DNA of 5,020 nt from positions 1 through 5,020 of the forward strand of contig JALGVQ010000192.1 of NCBI GenBank assembly GCA_025774615.1, given 5' to 3'. Positions within the stretch are counted from its first letter, which is position 1; each line of letters begins with the position of its first letter. Below, one piece after another: positions 1 to 5,020 of the stretch. The notes under the pieces were generated by a model, which searched no databases, was not told where the DNA came from, and saw only the letters and a program-made list of their open reading frames with translations. A program made the position numbers and the translations under genes. The DNA is from a bacterium (lineage in GTDB: Bacteria > Blakebacterota > Blakebacteria > Blakebacterales > Blakebacteraceae).

Positions 1-713
1 ATGGTGTTGAATGTCTCCGCCAGCGCGCCGATCTCGTCGGTTGTCTCTACTTCCACCATTTCCCCGAAATCTCCCTCACCGATCCTCTGCGCGGCTGATC
101 TGAGACGCTCGATCGGGCTGATGATATTCTTTGCCAGGAGAGCAGCGACGAGTGAGCCGATGAGGATTGCCATGAAACCGAGTGCCACGATCCCCTGCCG
201 ACGCCGGCTCTCGCTCCTGCTGGTGTCTTCTTCGTGGAATCCCACCAACAGGGTGCCCAGGTGGGTATCGAAATCGATGACCGGTTTGACGAAGATCCTC
301 ATTTCCTGCCGGCGGTTGTCGGTCATGTGGAATGTCGCTGACGATCGGTTGTTGAGAGCTTCGATGACTTCGCTGCGCTCAAGGACAGGTTCCATCAAAA
401 CGCTATCAAGAGTGTAATGGACCCGCCTGCCGGATGAATCGAGAAAGGCGGCAAAATACGCTACATTCCGGCTCACCAGATCACCCAGTTCCTTGTCGAC
501 CTCAGTATCTTCACCTGTCTCCAGCAGTCTCACTACCCGCTGGACCGTCCCGGCCACGATCTCGTCAGTCCGGAGCAGGGCGGTGTCAGCCAGTTCTCTG
601 ATCTGGGAAAAACCGAGCAGTGTAAGGACACCACCCAGCAGAATCAGGATCAGAATGATCATGCCACTGATGACCTTGCCGCGCACGGAGTCGAAGAAGG
701 CCAATCGGATCAC
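1..713 (-). CDS. Two-TM HAMP-domain sensor protein, N-terminal part (C-terminus beyond left edge)
   Basis: Reading from 713 down to 3 gives 237 codons without a stop; the gene continues past the window edge. Residues about 13-35 form a first membrane segment (core IILILILLGGVL). Residues about 38-172 form a hydrophilic, presumably periplasmic, sensing region I cannot assign to a named family. Residues about 174-194 form a second membrane segment (core GFMAILIGSLVAALLA). A HAMP linker follows from about 195, with the typical ISPIERL, GDF and DEIGALAETFN elements. The start is GTG at 713: it overlaps the stop of the binding lipoprotein gene (GTGA) and has GAGGG at 724-720, six bases upstream. 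HAMP proteins of this shape end in a histidine kinase, chemoreceptor, cyclase, diguanylate cyclase or phosphatase module; the output domain is not visible, so the class is undetermined. Tight coupling to a solute-binding lipoprotein suggests that the two may act together in sensing, which is inference. Confidence 0.87.
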   Translation of the reverse strand, partial: MIRLAFFDSVRGKVISGMIILILILLGGVLTLLGFSQIRELADTALLRTDEIVAGTVQRVVRLLETGEDTEVDKELGDLVSRNVAYFAAFLDSSGRRVHYTLDSVLMEPVLERSEVIEALNNRSSATFHMTDNRRQEMRIFVKPVIDFDTHLGTLLVGFHEEDTSRSESRRRQGIVALGFMAILIGSLVAALLAKNIISPIERLRSAAQRIGEGDFGEMVEVETTDEIGALAETFNT

Positions 714-2275
714 TGCCAGCCCTCTTTCGAAACAGATGAATATGTCCAGTCAGCGAAGGGGCCGGGATCCAGTGACTCTTCGATGACTTCGGAAGACAGG
801 ATCAGGAAGGACTTCAGATCGGCCAGCGGGATACAGGGCACCTGGTCGGCGATCCATTCGACCGCCAACCGAAAATATTCCCGTCGCTCATCGTCATCCA
901 CGGAGGTATTCGCCCGTTCGAGGAGCTCGACGAACTTGTCTCCATCCATGCGGAAGAGCCCATTGCTGCCGTCCGGATTCGAACGCCCATAGATCTCATA
1001 CAGGAAACTGTACAGATCTCCATTATCCGTCGCATATCCATCGAGGTTGAGGTTCCATTCACCTTGCCTCAACAACTCATTATAGGTGCTGAATGACTCG
1101 ATAAATTCCTGCTTGATATCGAGACCGTACCCGATGAGTCTCTCCCTCAGGATATGGGATAATAGCTCGGTCTCCTCCGGATCGGTTGCCAGTGAGCGAA
1201 GGTACTTCAGTTGCCCTATCTCTCTGGTGATCTCCTGGCTGAAGAGATCAGCAGCGCGGTCGGGATTGATAGTCGGAGCCAGTGGGCCTCTGAGATCGGG
1301 CTCAAGACCTTCTCCGACGAAAAACCACATCACCTCCCCGGCCCGCCCCCAGCGCTCCTTGACGATCTCCCTGGTATCAAGAGCCATCGCCAGAGCACGG
1401 CGCATATTCACATCGCTGAATGGAGGCTGCTGGTTGTTGATGCCCAGCACCAGCCACCCACGACGCGTGACCACCTTCAGAACCATCCGGTCAGTAAGGT
1501 TGAACCGACCGTCTGATGAAACCCCGATGTTTTCCGCGATATCCGCTTTACCCTCATCAATCGCATCAAGTTTCTCATCATCGTCGAAGTATCTCGTGAA
1601 CCCGATCCTGTCAGGAATCGCCCGAGCACCCCAGTACCGGTTGTTCCTTTCAAGCAGGACCGTCCCCCGCCCCGGAGAGAACTGCTTTACCCGGTAGGGG
1701 CCGGTTCCGATCGGAGGAGTGTGGCCTGGTCCCTCACCCAACTCTTTTTTGATGATCGGAGCGAGGAATGGTGTCGTCAGCGTCCTCAGGAGCGAGTAAT
1801 GAGGCACCGGGATCACGATCTCCAGTGTCAGATCGTCGAGAGCCCGGATGGTGATCGGATGCCCCAGCTGATCGGATGAAGTTCCCACCCAGAGGAGACC
1901 CTCCTCCTCGAAATCGAGTATCCGCTGAAGACTGTACACCACATCGTATGCGGTCAATCTATCACCATCATGAAAGAGGACGTCCTCACGGAGATGGATG
2001 GTGAGACAGGTATACGAAGTATCATAGATATAATCATCCGCCAGATGCGGAAGGATCTCTCCCTCTTCATTCTGGCGGAAGAGGGATTCGTAGAGATGGG
2101 CTCCGATCCTCCTGCCGACCAGATCTCCTGAGAGCACCGGATCGATTTGCTCCGGCATTTCATCGACAGCTATACGGAGTGTCCTGTCGCCACTACCACA
2201 TCCGCTGAGCAGAAGGAGAGCACAGACATAGGACCAAGTACAACGGCGGACGGCGGATATCCTGAACGCTTTCAT
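710..2275 (-). CDS. ABC-type solute-binding lipoprotein, family 5 (OppA/DppA/NikA-like)
   Basis: The 521-residue product belongs to the extracytoplasmic solute-binding protein family 5 (SBP_bac_5), which binds oligopeptides, nickel or similar ligands for ABC importers or sensors. From ATG 2275 it starts MKAFR, has a basic n-region, a short hydrophobic stretch and the lipobox LSGC with the lipidated Cys at residue 26. Family signatures follow: LTIHLREDVLFHDGDR then LTAYDVVYS at about 91-115, IGTGPY at about 189-194, RNNRYWG at 210-216 and VNMRRALAMALD in the second half. The length is normal for the family and no frameshift is seen. An in-frame GTG at 2305 has AGGGA five bases upstream (2315-2311) and would add ten residues; ATG 2275 lacks a clear ribosome site but gives the more typical signal peptide, so the start is unresolved. 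No permease or ATPase gene lies beside it, and its stop overlaps the HAMP sensor start. The ligand is unknown. Confidence 0.94.
   Translation of the reverse strand: MKAFRISAVRRCTWSYVCALLLLSGCGSGDRTLRIAVDEMPEQIDPVLSGDLVGRRIGAHLYESLFRQNEEGEILPHLADDYIYDTSYTCLTIHLREDVLFHDGDRLTAYDVVYSLQRILDFEEEGLLWVGTSSDQLGHPITIRALDDLTLEIVIPVPHYSLLRTLTTPFLAPIIKKELGEGPGHTPPIGTGPYRVKQFSPGRGTVLLERNNRYWGARAIPDRIGFTRYFDDDEKLDAIDEGKADIAENIGVSSDGRFNLTDRMVLKVVTRRGWLVLGINNQQPPFSDVNMRRALAMALDTREIVKERWGRAGEVMWFFVGEGLEPDLRGPLAPTINPDRAADLFSQEITREIGQLKYLRSLATDPEETELLSHILRERLIGYGLDIKQEFIESFSTYNELLRQGEWNLNLDGYATDNGDLYSFLYEIYGRSNPDGSNGLFRMDGDKFVELLERANTSVDDDERREYFRLAVEWIADQVPCIPLADLKSFLILSSEVIEESLDPGPFADWTYSSVSKEGWQ
720..724 (-). 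promoter_or_regulatory. Ribosome binding site of the HAMP sensor, inside the end of the lipoprotein gene
   Basis: GAGGG lies six bases before the GTG at 713 and falls within the last codons of the upstream gene. Together with the four-base GTGA stop/start overlap it decides the sensor start and points to translational coupling. The next in-frame ATG (codon 18) lies inside the first membrane segment, which makes it an unlikely start. Confidence 0.6.
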
Positions 2276-2320
2276 TTGGAGACTATAGCCGAAGATCAGG
2301 CACACCTCTATCCCTGTGAA

Positions 2321-2358
2321 ACCCCCACGGTTAAGGAGACAATCTCGACCGTGGGGGT
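2321..2358 (-). terminator. GC-rich hairpin with 11-bp perfect arms, terminator- or attenuator-like
   Basis: ACCCCCACGGT (2321-2331) and ACCGTGGGGGT (2348-2358) are perfect inverted copies, and the interior can add a 4-bp GAGA/TCTC stem (2336-2339 with 2343-2346) closed by a three-base loop. On the minus strand the stem runs into GGGGGTTTCAC, so the U-tract is only three bases; on the plus strand there is none. It sits just upstream of the lipoprotein gene (15 bases before GTG 2305, 45 before ATG 2275). It may be a weak or partial terminator that lowers expression of the lipoprotein and sensor, or an mRNA-stabilising or processing structure. The hairpin is certain; termination is not. Confidence 0.4.
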
Positions 2359-2381
2359 ATCTTCCGATGTGTTTGGAAGAT

Positions 2382-2399
2382 CAGCGGCAGCTGCCGCTG
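2382..2399. repeat. Perfect 18-bp palindrome
   Basis: CAGCGGCAGCTGCCGCTG is identical on both strands with no central spacer. As RNA it can form a seven-pair stem with an AGCU tetraloop; as DNA it has the symmetry of a dimeric regulator site. The symmetry ends exactly at these boundaries (flanking T/T does not pair). Its place in the row of hairpins favours an RNA role, but an operator cannot be excluded. Confidence 0.75.
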
Positions 2400-2404
2400 T
2401 CGGT

Positions 2405-2506
2405 TCAGTTACAACTGACCCAGAGACGGCTCGCTGCACCGGTGCTCGCGACGAACGCTGCCATGAAACTGCCCAGTCTTAGTATGCGGTTTATCAATGT
2501 ACGCAT
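2405..2506 (-). CDS. Small peptide reading frame (33 aa) translationally coupled to the radical SAM gene
   Basis: The ATG at 2506-2504 shares its A with the TGA stop of the radical SAM gene (TGATG), a classic coupled arrangement, and AAGGGG lies about ten bases upstream. The predicted 33-residue peptide begins MRTLINRILRLGS, four arginines with no acidic residues. It continues with a small-residue, mildly hydrophobic stretch FMAAFVASTGAAS and ends RLWVSCN with a single Cys and Trp. This resembles a short signal or leader segment followed by a 7-9 residue tail; cleavage after TGA or GAA would be compatible with signal peptidase I. It could be a ribosomally made peptide substrate of the neighbouring enzyme, a secreted signal peptide, a small membrane-associated protein or a chance frame. 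I do not recognise a family. Its stop codon is inside an inverted repeat that begins the hairpin row. Confidence 0.5.
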   Translation of the reverse strand: MRTLINRILRLGSFMAAFVASTGAASRLWVSCN

Positions 2507-3987
2507 CAGGAGTTTACCCCTTTATCGATTGAGAACGTGGACGATTGTGTGGACGATTGTAGTGGAGCTTCGTAGTTAGTCAGGTCGATCCTCGCCTCTT
2601 CCGTACGACAGGAACGCCCGGAGAAAAAAATCCTGAACCGGTTTCTGATGTTTTTTCTGAACAATCTCAGGTGAGCCGGAAAGAGCTTGACGACACTTAC
2701 CCCGGGAAGGATGTACTTCAGGAGCAGATGGAACAGCTTCGAGAGATATCGCACCTTCCAGTCGTGGATGGTAAAGGTACAGTCGATATAGTCACCCTCG
2801 AGGCGTCCTTCAGAGGTCAGGCGGTCATGGAAGGGCGTACCTTTATAGACGATGACCCTGTTCTCTATCGAGAGGACATTCCCCCGGGGACCCCAGAGGT
2901 GCTGAGTGTCCTGAAGGAATGACAGATTCGCGCGTACATCCCCCATTTCAGTGTATGGATCGAAGAAGATGAGTCCCATAATGAAGTTGATACCGAGATC
3001 GTGGAGGATCTCCAGTGATCGTCTGTTTTCGGCGACCGAGGTGTGCTTGTCGCATGCGTCGAGTTGATTCTGACTGCCCGATTCAACGCCGACAAAGACC
3101 GATCGCAAGCCTGCAGCTTTCAGTGTTCCGAAGAGTTCCGGTTCGATGCTGTCGGCGCGGGCGAAGATCGAAAAGGGGACATCCCAGCCCCGGTCGATAA
3201 GGGCCTGAGCGAAGGACATCGTGTCCTCCCGGCCTTTCCTGCCCGGCCCGATAAACTGATCATCGAGGAATTTCATCTCCACTCCCGGGAATCGGGCGGT
3301 GAGTTCCTCCATCTCCCCGATCACGCTCTCAATCCCACGCTGTCGCCAGCCAGGCCCTCCCTGGGCACGGTAGAACGAGGCGATGGAACAGAACGCGCAA
3401 TTGGCGTAACATCCCCGCGCCCGCACCATGTGCAGGGTCCCACCCATCTCAATGATCCGCTGCGTATGATCCCTCACTGGCCTGGGCAGGGAATCGAGGT
3501 CCTTCTCGAGACAGCGAGCCGGATTGCGGCGTATATCGCTCCCCTCTCTGAAACTGATACCATCTACCTGCTCGGAATCGTCCCCTGATTCCCAGCGTTT
3601 CAGCAATTCCACCAGGGTAATGTCCCCTTCTCCGCGTACAACAACGTCGAGTTCGGGCCATTCCCGCAGCAGGATCTCGTCGTTGAAGGTCGGGAAATGT
3701 CCACCGACCACTATGCGACTTCGCAGTCCATCCTGCTTCAGTCTGCGAATAAGATGGAGGGTCCGGCGGGCGTTGTAGGAAAGAAGGCTGACACCCAGCA
3801 CATCGGGATCGCGTCTGATGATCTCCCGACCCAGACGCCGGTATGACCATCCCTCAAGATGCGTGAGGATGGTCTCGGTCTCGAATCCGGCCTGCCGTGT
3901 GGAAGCGGCGAGGGCGGCGATACCGATGTTCTCATACAGTTCGGGAACACCATCACGCTGTGCCGGATCAACCAGGAGTATGTTCAT
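2506..3987 (-). CDS. B12-binding-domain radical SAM protein (BchE-like architecture)
   Basis: This complete 493-residue protein starts MNILLVDPA. Residues about 1-135 are a Rossmann-like cobalamin-binding domain with DVLGVSLLS at 62-70 and VVGGHFPTF at 93-101; the classical DxHxxG histidine motif is not evident, as is common in radical SAM members. The radical SAM core follows with CYANCAFC, the CX3CX2C iron-sulfur ligands being C193, C197 and C200. KFLDDQF (239-245) and VGVESGSQ (299-306) are further family landmarks. The protein is expected to be cytoplasmic and to cleave S-adenosylmethionine to a radical; many relatives are methyltransferases or cyclases on diverse substrates, and none can be named here. 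Residues about 410-455 form a basic, hydrophobic C-terminal extension, and the extreme tail holds QSSTQSST. ATG 3987 is preceded by the G-rich GGGTGG about six bases upstream. The stop overlaps a small peptide frame, which makes that peptide a candidate substrate (inference). Confidence 0.95.
   Translation of the reverse strand: MNILLVDPAQRDGVPELYENIGIAALAASTRQAGFETETILTHLEGWSYRRLGREIIRRDPDVLGVSLLSYNARRTLHLIRRLKQDGLRSRIVVGGHFPTFNDEILLREWPELDVVVRGEGDITLVELLKRWESGDDSEQVDGISFREGSDIRRNPARCLEKDLDSLPRPVRDHTQRIIEMGGTLHMVRARGCYANCAFCSIASFYRAQGGPGWRQRGIESVIGEMEELTARFPGVEMKFLDDQFIGPGRKGREDTMSFAQALIDRGWDVPFSIFARADSIEPELFGTLKAAGLRSVFVGVESGSQNQLDACDKHTSVAENRRSLEILHDLGINFIMGLIFFDPYTEMGDVRANLSFLQDTQHLWGPRGNVLSIENRVIVYKGTPFHDRLTSEGRLEGDYIDCTFTIHDWKVRYLSKLFHLLLKYILPGVSVVKLFPAHLRLFRKNIRNRFRIFFSGRSCRTEEARIDLTNYEAPLQSSTQSSTFSIDKGVNS
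2537..2560. repeat. Perfect 12-bp tandem duplication inside the radical SAM gene tail
   Basis: GTGGACGATTGT occurs twice head to tail at 2537-2548 and 2549-2560. Because the unit is a multiple of three it keeps the frame and encodes the doubled tetrapeptide QSST QSST near the C-terminus of the radical SAM protein. Identity at the DNA level suggests a recent slippage duplication in a poorly constrained tail. Confidence 0.9.
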
Positions 3988-3993
3988 CAGCTT

Positions 3994-4017
3994 CCACCCC
4001 CCCTGGGGCTGCAGCCC
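3994..4017 (-). promoter_or_regulatory. Translation start region of the radical SAM gene: palindrome, G7 run and weak ribosome site
   Basis: On the minus strand the perfect palindrome GGGCTGCAGCCC (4006-4017) is followed by CA, a run of seven G (4003-3997) and TGG, six bases before ATG 3987. GGGTGG is the only plausible Shine-Dalgarno match. The CCC of the palindrome and the next C can pair with the G-run, so the ribosome site could be masked by local structure. Function is inferred. Confidence 0.35.
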
Positions 4018-4070
4018 GACTCATTGATTATCGATACCTGCTGGCTACCTGCCGGTCCGGACATCGGAGG

Positions 4071-4101
4071 GTATAAGCGCAACTCCCGTGCCAGCTGTCA
4101 C
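4071..4101 (-). promoter_or_regulatory. Weak sigma-70-like promoter candidate for the radical SAM operon
   Basis: GTGACA (4101-4096) matches TTGACA at five of six positions. TTATAC (4076-4071) is only a loose -10 match, and the spacer is 19 bases, longer than ideal. It would start transcription about 75-80 bases before the radical SAM ATG. This is a pattern match only. Confidence 0.18.
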
Positions 4102-4125
4102 CCGATACTACCACAAGCCAGCTGT
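4090..4125. repeat. Direct repeat pair GCCAGCTGT with 27-base period
   Basis: GCCAGCTGT occurs at 4090-4098 and 4117-4125 in the same orientation, followed by CA and TCA. The core CAGCTG is self-complementary, so each copy could be a half or full site for a regulator. The repeat is short and may be chance. Confidence 0.3.
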
Positions 4126-4176
4126 TCATGAGGTCTGAGGCCGGATATCACTATCTGAGGAGGAAAACAGGTCGCC

Positions 4177-4204
4177 CGGACTGCATGATACATAGTGCAG
4201 TCCG
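4177..4204. repeat. Inverted repeat with perfect 9-bp arms, operator- or hairpin-like
   Basis: CGGACTGCA (4177-4185) and TGCAGTCCG (4196-4204) are exact inverted copies separated by ten bases. The arm centres are 19 bases apart, close to two helical turns, as expected for a dimeric regulator. The minus-strand hexamer TATCAT (4190-4185), five of six to the -10 consensus, lies at the inner edge of one arm, but no good -35 is spaced correctly. As RNA it is a nine-pair hairpin with no adjoining U-tract on either strand. Confidence 0.55.
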
Positions 4205-4282
4205 AACAGAGAGAATTGCCCGGAAACAGCAATAAAGAGTTGATATCAGTGGTTAGATGGATCAGGCAGCTGGCGGGACATT

Positions 4283-4332
4283 CTGCACGACGTATTGTGC
4301 AGCACACCGTGGACAGAAACGGTGCACAATAC
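4283..4332 (-). repeat. Bulged 14-bp stem-loop after the cyclase stop, with a competing hairpin
   Basis: GTATTGTG (4292-4299) pairs with CACAATAC (4325-4332) and CACCGT (4305-4310) with ACGGTG (4319-4324), giving 8 plus 6 pairs separated by a five-base bulge (4300-4304) with an eight-base loop. CTGCAC (4283-4288) can instead pair with GTGCAG (4297-4302), which uses part of the same strand, so the two structures exclude each other. The large stem begins about 18 bases after the cyclase TAA (minus strand), where a 3'-end structure would be expected. There is no U-tract, so it is not a canonical intrinsic terminator. Confidence 0.5.
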
Positions 4333-4350
4333 AGCCCGATATGGCCACTA

Positions 4351-5020
4351 TTACTTCGTGGTCATGGTGAATACACCGTCCCACTCGTCAGAGGGCGGCT
4401 TGGAGAGATACTCCTGGCACCGGATCAGATTCATCCTGCTCGGTCCGTCGTCGGGATCCATCTGTACGAGTTCGTTGAAGATATCGAGCGCGTCTGCGAA
4501 TTCCCGTTCCCGGTACATCATGAGCCCCATTTCATATCGTTCCAGCATGCCCGAGAACCCGGCCGGGATCCCCACATCAGTTGTTTCGAGTACTTCAAAT
4601 ATACGAACCGGTTGTTCCTTTCCCTTCACCCGGATCATATCGAGCTCACGACAGATCATCTCACCACGGAGCTGTTCAAATGTCATCTCGCTGATGCAGA
4701 TGTTCGTGCCGTAAGCTTTGTTGGCACCCTCCAACCGTGATGCGAGGTTCACATTATCCCCCATCACCGTGTAGTCCATGACGTGCCGACTGCCCAGGTT
4801 TCCAATGAGCATGATACCCGTATTGAGCCCTATCCTGACATGGAGTTCCGGCCGCCCTTCAGCCTCCCATACAGGCCTCATTTCGGCCAGTTTACGCTGC
4901 ATCTGCAGAGCTGCCATGCAACCGCGCCAGGCGTGATCTTCATACGGAACCGGGGCCCCGAATTCGGCCATCATCGCATCACCATCATACTTGTCGATGA
5001 TGCCACCCTCATTGAACACG
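4351..5020 (-). CDS. Class III adenylate/guanylate cyclase, C-terminal part (N-terminus beyond right edge)
   Basis: The frame is open to the right edge; 223 codons are visible and the gene starts outside the window (GTG at 5019 is an internal Val). IIDKYDGDAMMAEFGAP carries one metal-binding Asp (GD, visible residue 14) and the Lys of DKY that usually contacts the adenine base. HVRIGLNTG and MDYTVMGDNVNLASRLEG follow, with Thr84 at the second base-selecting position and the transition-state Asn91 and Arg95. These residues favour cAMP synthesis. The first metal Asp lies outside the window. The tail (about 157-223) has a TPR-like segment YEMGLMMYREREFADALDIF and ends DEWDGVFTMTTK, a tail typical of CHASE2-type bacterial cyclases, so an N-terminal CHASE2 sensor is plausible but unseen. 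TAA is followed in frame by TAG. It precedes the radical SAM gene by 363 bases, so co-transcription is uncertain. Confidence 0.93.
   Translation of the reverse strand, partial: VFNEGGIIDKYDGDAMMAEFGAPVPYEDHAWRGCMAALQMQRKLAEMRPVWEAEGRPELHVRIGLNTGIMLIGNLGSRHVMDYTVMGDNVNLASRLEGANKAYGTNICISEMTFEQLRGEMICRELDMIRVKGKEQPVRIFEVLETTDVGIPAGFSGMLERYEMGLMMYREREFADALDIFNELVQMDPDDGPSRMNLIRCQEYLSKPPSDEWDGVFTMTTK

Larger units (their letters stand above)
2321..2420 (-). repeat. Array of four nearly contiguous inverted repeats in the intercistronic region
   Basis: Four inverted repeats fill this stretch end to end. They are 2402-2420 (TCAGTTGTAACTGA on the minus strand, with two further G-C pairs outside a bulge), 2382-2399 (perfect palindrome), 2359-2381 (ATCTTCC/GGAAGAT, nine-base spacer) and 2321-2358 (11-bp arms). 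The first three abut or nearly abut, with no base between 2358 and 2359 or 2381 and 2382 and two bases between 2399 and 2402. The first repeat includes the stop codon of the small reading frame. In the minus-strand transcript they would form a row of stem-loops between the small reading frame and the lipoprotein gene. I recognise no known riboswitch or RNA family. Possible roles are transcript stabilisation, processing or attenuation. Confidence 0.6.
3988..4350 (-). other. 363-base intergenic leader region between cyclase and radical SAM genes
   Basis: No convincing reading frame is found on either strand; the longest minus-strand frame here (GTG 4307 to 4098) has no ribosome site and an unprotein-like composition. 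The region holds a bulged stem-loop just after the cyclase stop (4292-4332), an alternative hairpin partner (4283-4302), a 9-bp-arm inverted repeat (4177-4204), two copies of GCCAGCTGT (4090 and 4117), a weak promoter candidate and the palindrome near the radical SAM start. Its length and the density of symmetric elements suggest a separate promoter or a structured 5' leader for the radical SAM operon. Confidence 0.6.

Noticed and set aside
1-417. Plus-strand open frame with a Ser/Arg-rich product
   Set aside because: It is antisense to the HAMP sensor, whose two membrane segments and HAMP motifs are clear on the minus strand; composition is typical of a shadow frame.
1636-1651. 16-base sequence ACCGGTTGTTCCTTTC repeated at 4607-4622
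   Set aside because: Both copies are inside conserved coding regions in different reading frames (RNNR in the lipoprotein, KEQPV in the cyclase), so it is most likely coincidence rather than a repeat element.
2405-2506. Reading the small peptide as an AgrD-type cyclic autoinducer
   Set aside because: A basic N-terminus and a Cys near the C-terminus resemble the topology only; the acidic C-terminal segment of AgrD and an AgrB-type protease are absent from the window.
3043-3588. 181-residue plus-strand open frame
   Set aside because: It lies opposite the radical SAM core with its CX3CX2C motif and has no recognisable domain or ribosome site.
4158-4187. AGGAGG on the plus strand followed by an ATG
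   Set aside because: The spacing to the ATG is about 21 bases and the frame ends after 16 codons.
4098-4307. 69-codon minus-strand frame in the cyclase/radical SAM intergenic region
   Set aside because: GTG start without a ribosome site, Cys-rich unprotein-like composition, and it overlaps the stem-loop and inverted repeat.
4195-4740. 181-residue plus-strand open frame starting at GTG
   Set aside because: Most of it is antisense to the cyclase catalytic region; no domain or convincing start signal.
1-5020. Search for tRNA, rRNA, CRISPR arrays, insertion sequences and attachment sites
   Set aside because: No cloverleaf, rRNA-like stretch, regularly spaced repeat, transposase motif or flanking terminal repeat was seen by eye.

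Overview
The window is a moderately GC-rich (roughly mid-50s percent by eye), densely coded bacterial segment in which every convincing gene lies on the minus strand, so it is read from right to left. A lipoprotein signal peptide with a lipobox, a two-TM HAMP sensor and a class III cyclase with a TPR-like tail are consistent with a free-living, probably Gram-negative-type bacterium. There is no rRNA or tRNA to place it, and I cannot name a phylum.

Layout in transcription order: (1) the C-terminal part of a class III adenylate/guanylate cyclase (5020-4351), cut off by the right edge; (2) a 363-base non-coding stretch (4350-3988) with several inverted repeats; (3) a complete 493-residue B12-binding radical SAM protein (3987-2506); (4) a 33-codon open reading frame (2506-2405) whose ATG shares a base with the radical SAM stop codon (TGATG); (5) about 100 bases of nearly back-to-back inverted repeats (2420-2321); (6) a family 5 (peptide/nickel type) solute-binding lipoprotein (2275 or 2305 to 710); (7) the N-terminal 237 codons of a two-TM sensor with a HAMP domain (713-1), whose GTG start overlaps the lipoprotein stop (GTGA) and which runs off the left edge.

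How the parts may work together: the two coupled gene pairs (radical SAM/small peptide and binding lipoprotein/HAMP sensor), with the cyclase upstream in the same direction, suggest a signalling locus. One explicit hypothesis is that the radical SAM enzyme modifies the small peptide, the OppA-like lipoprotein binds a peptide ligand outside the cytoplasmic membrane, and the HAMP protein passes the signal inward. The family assignments of the four large proteins are firm. The reality of the small peptide gene is moderately supported. The functional link is inference. No transporter permease, ATPase, peptide exporter or protease is present in the window.
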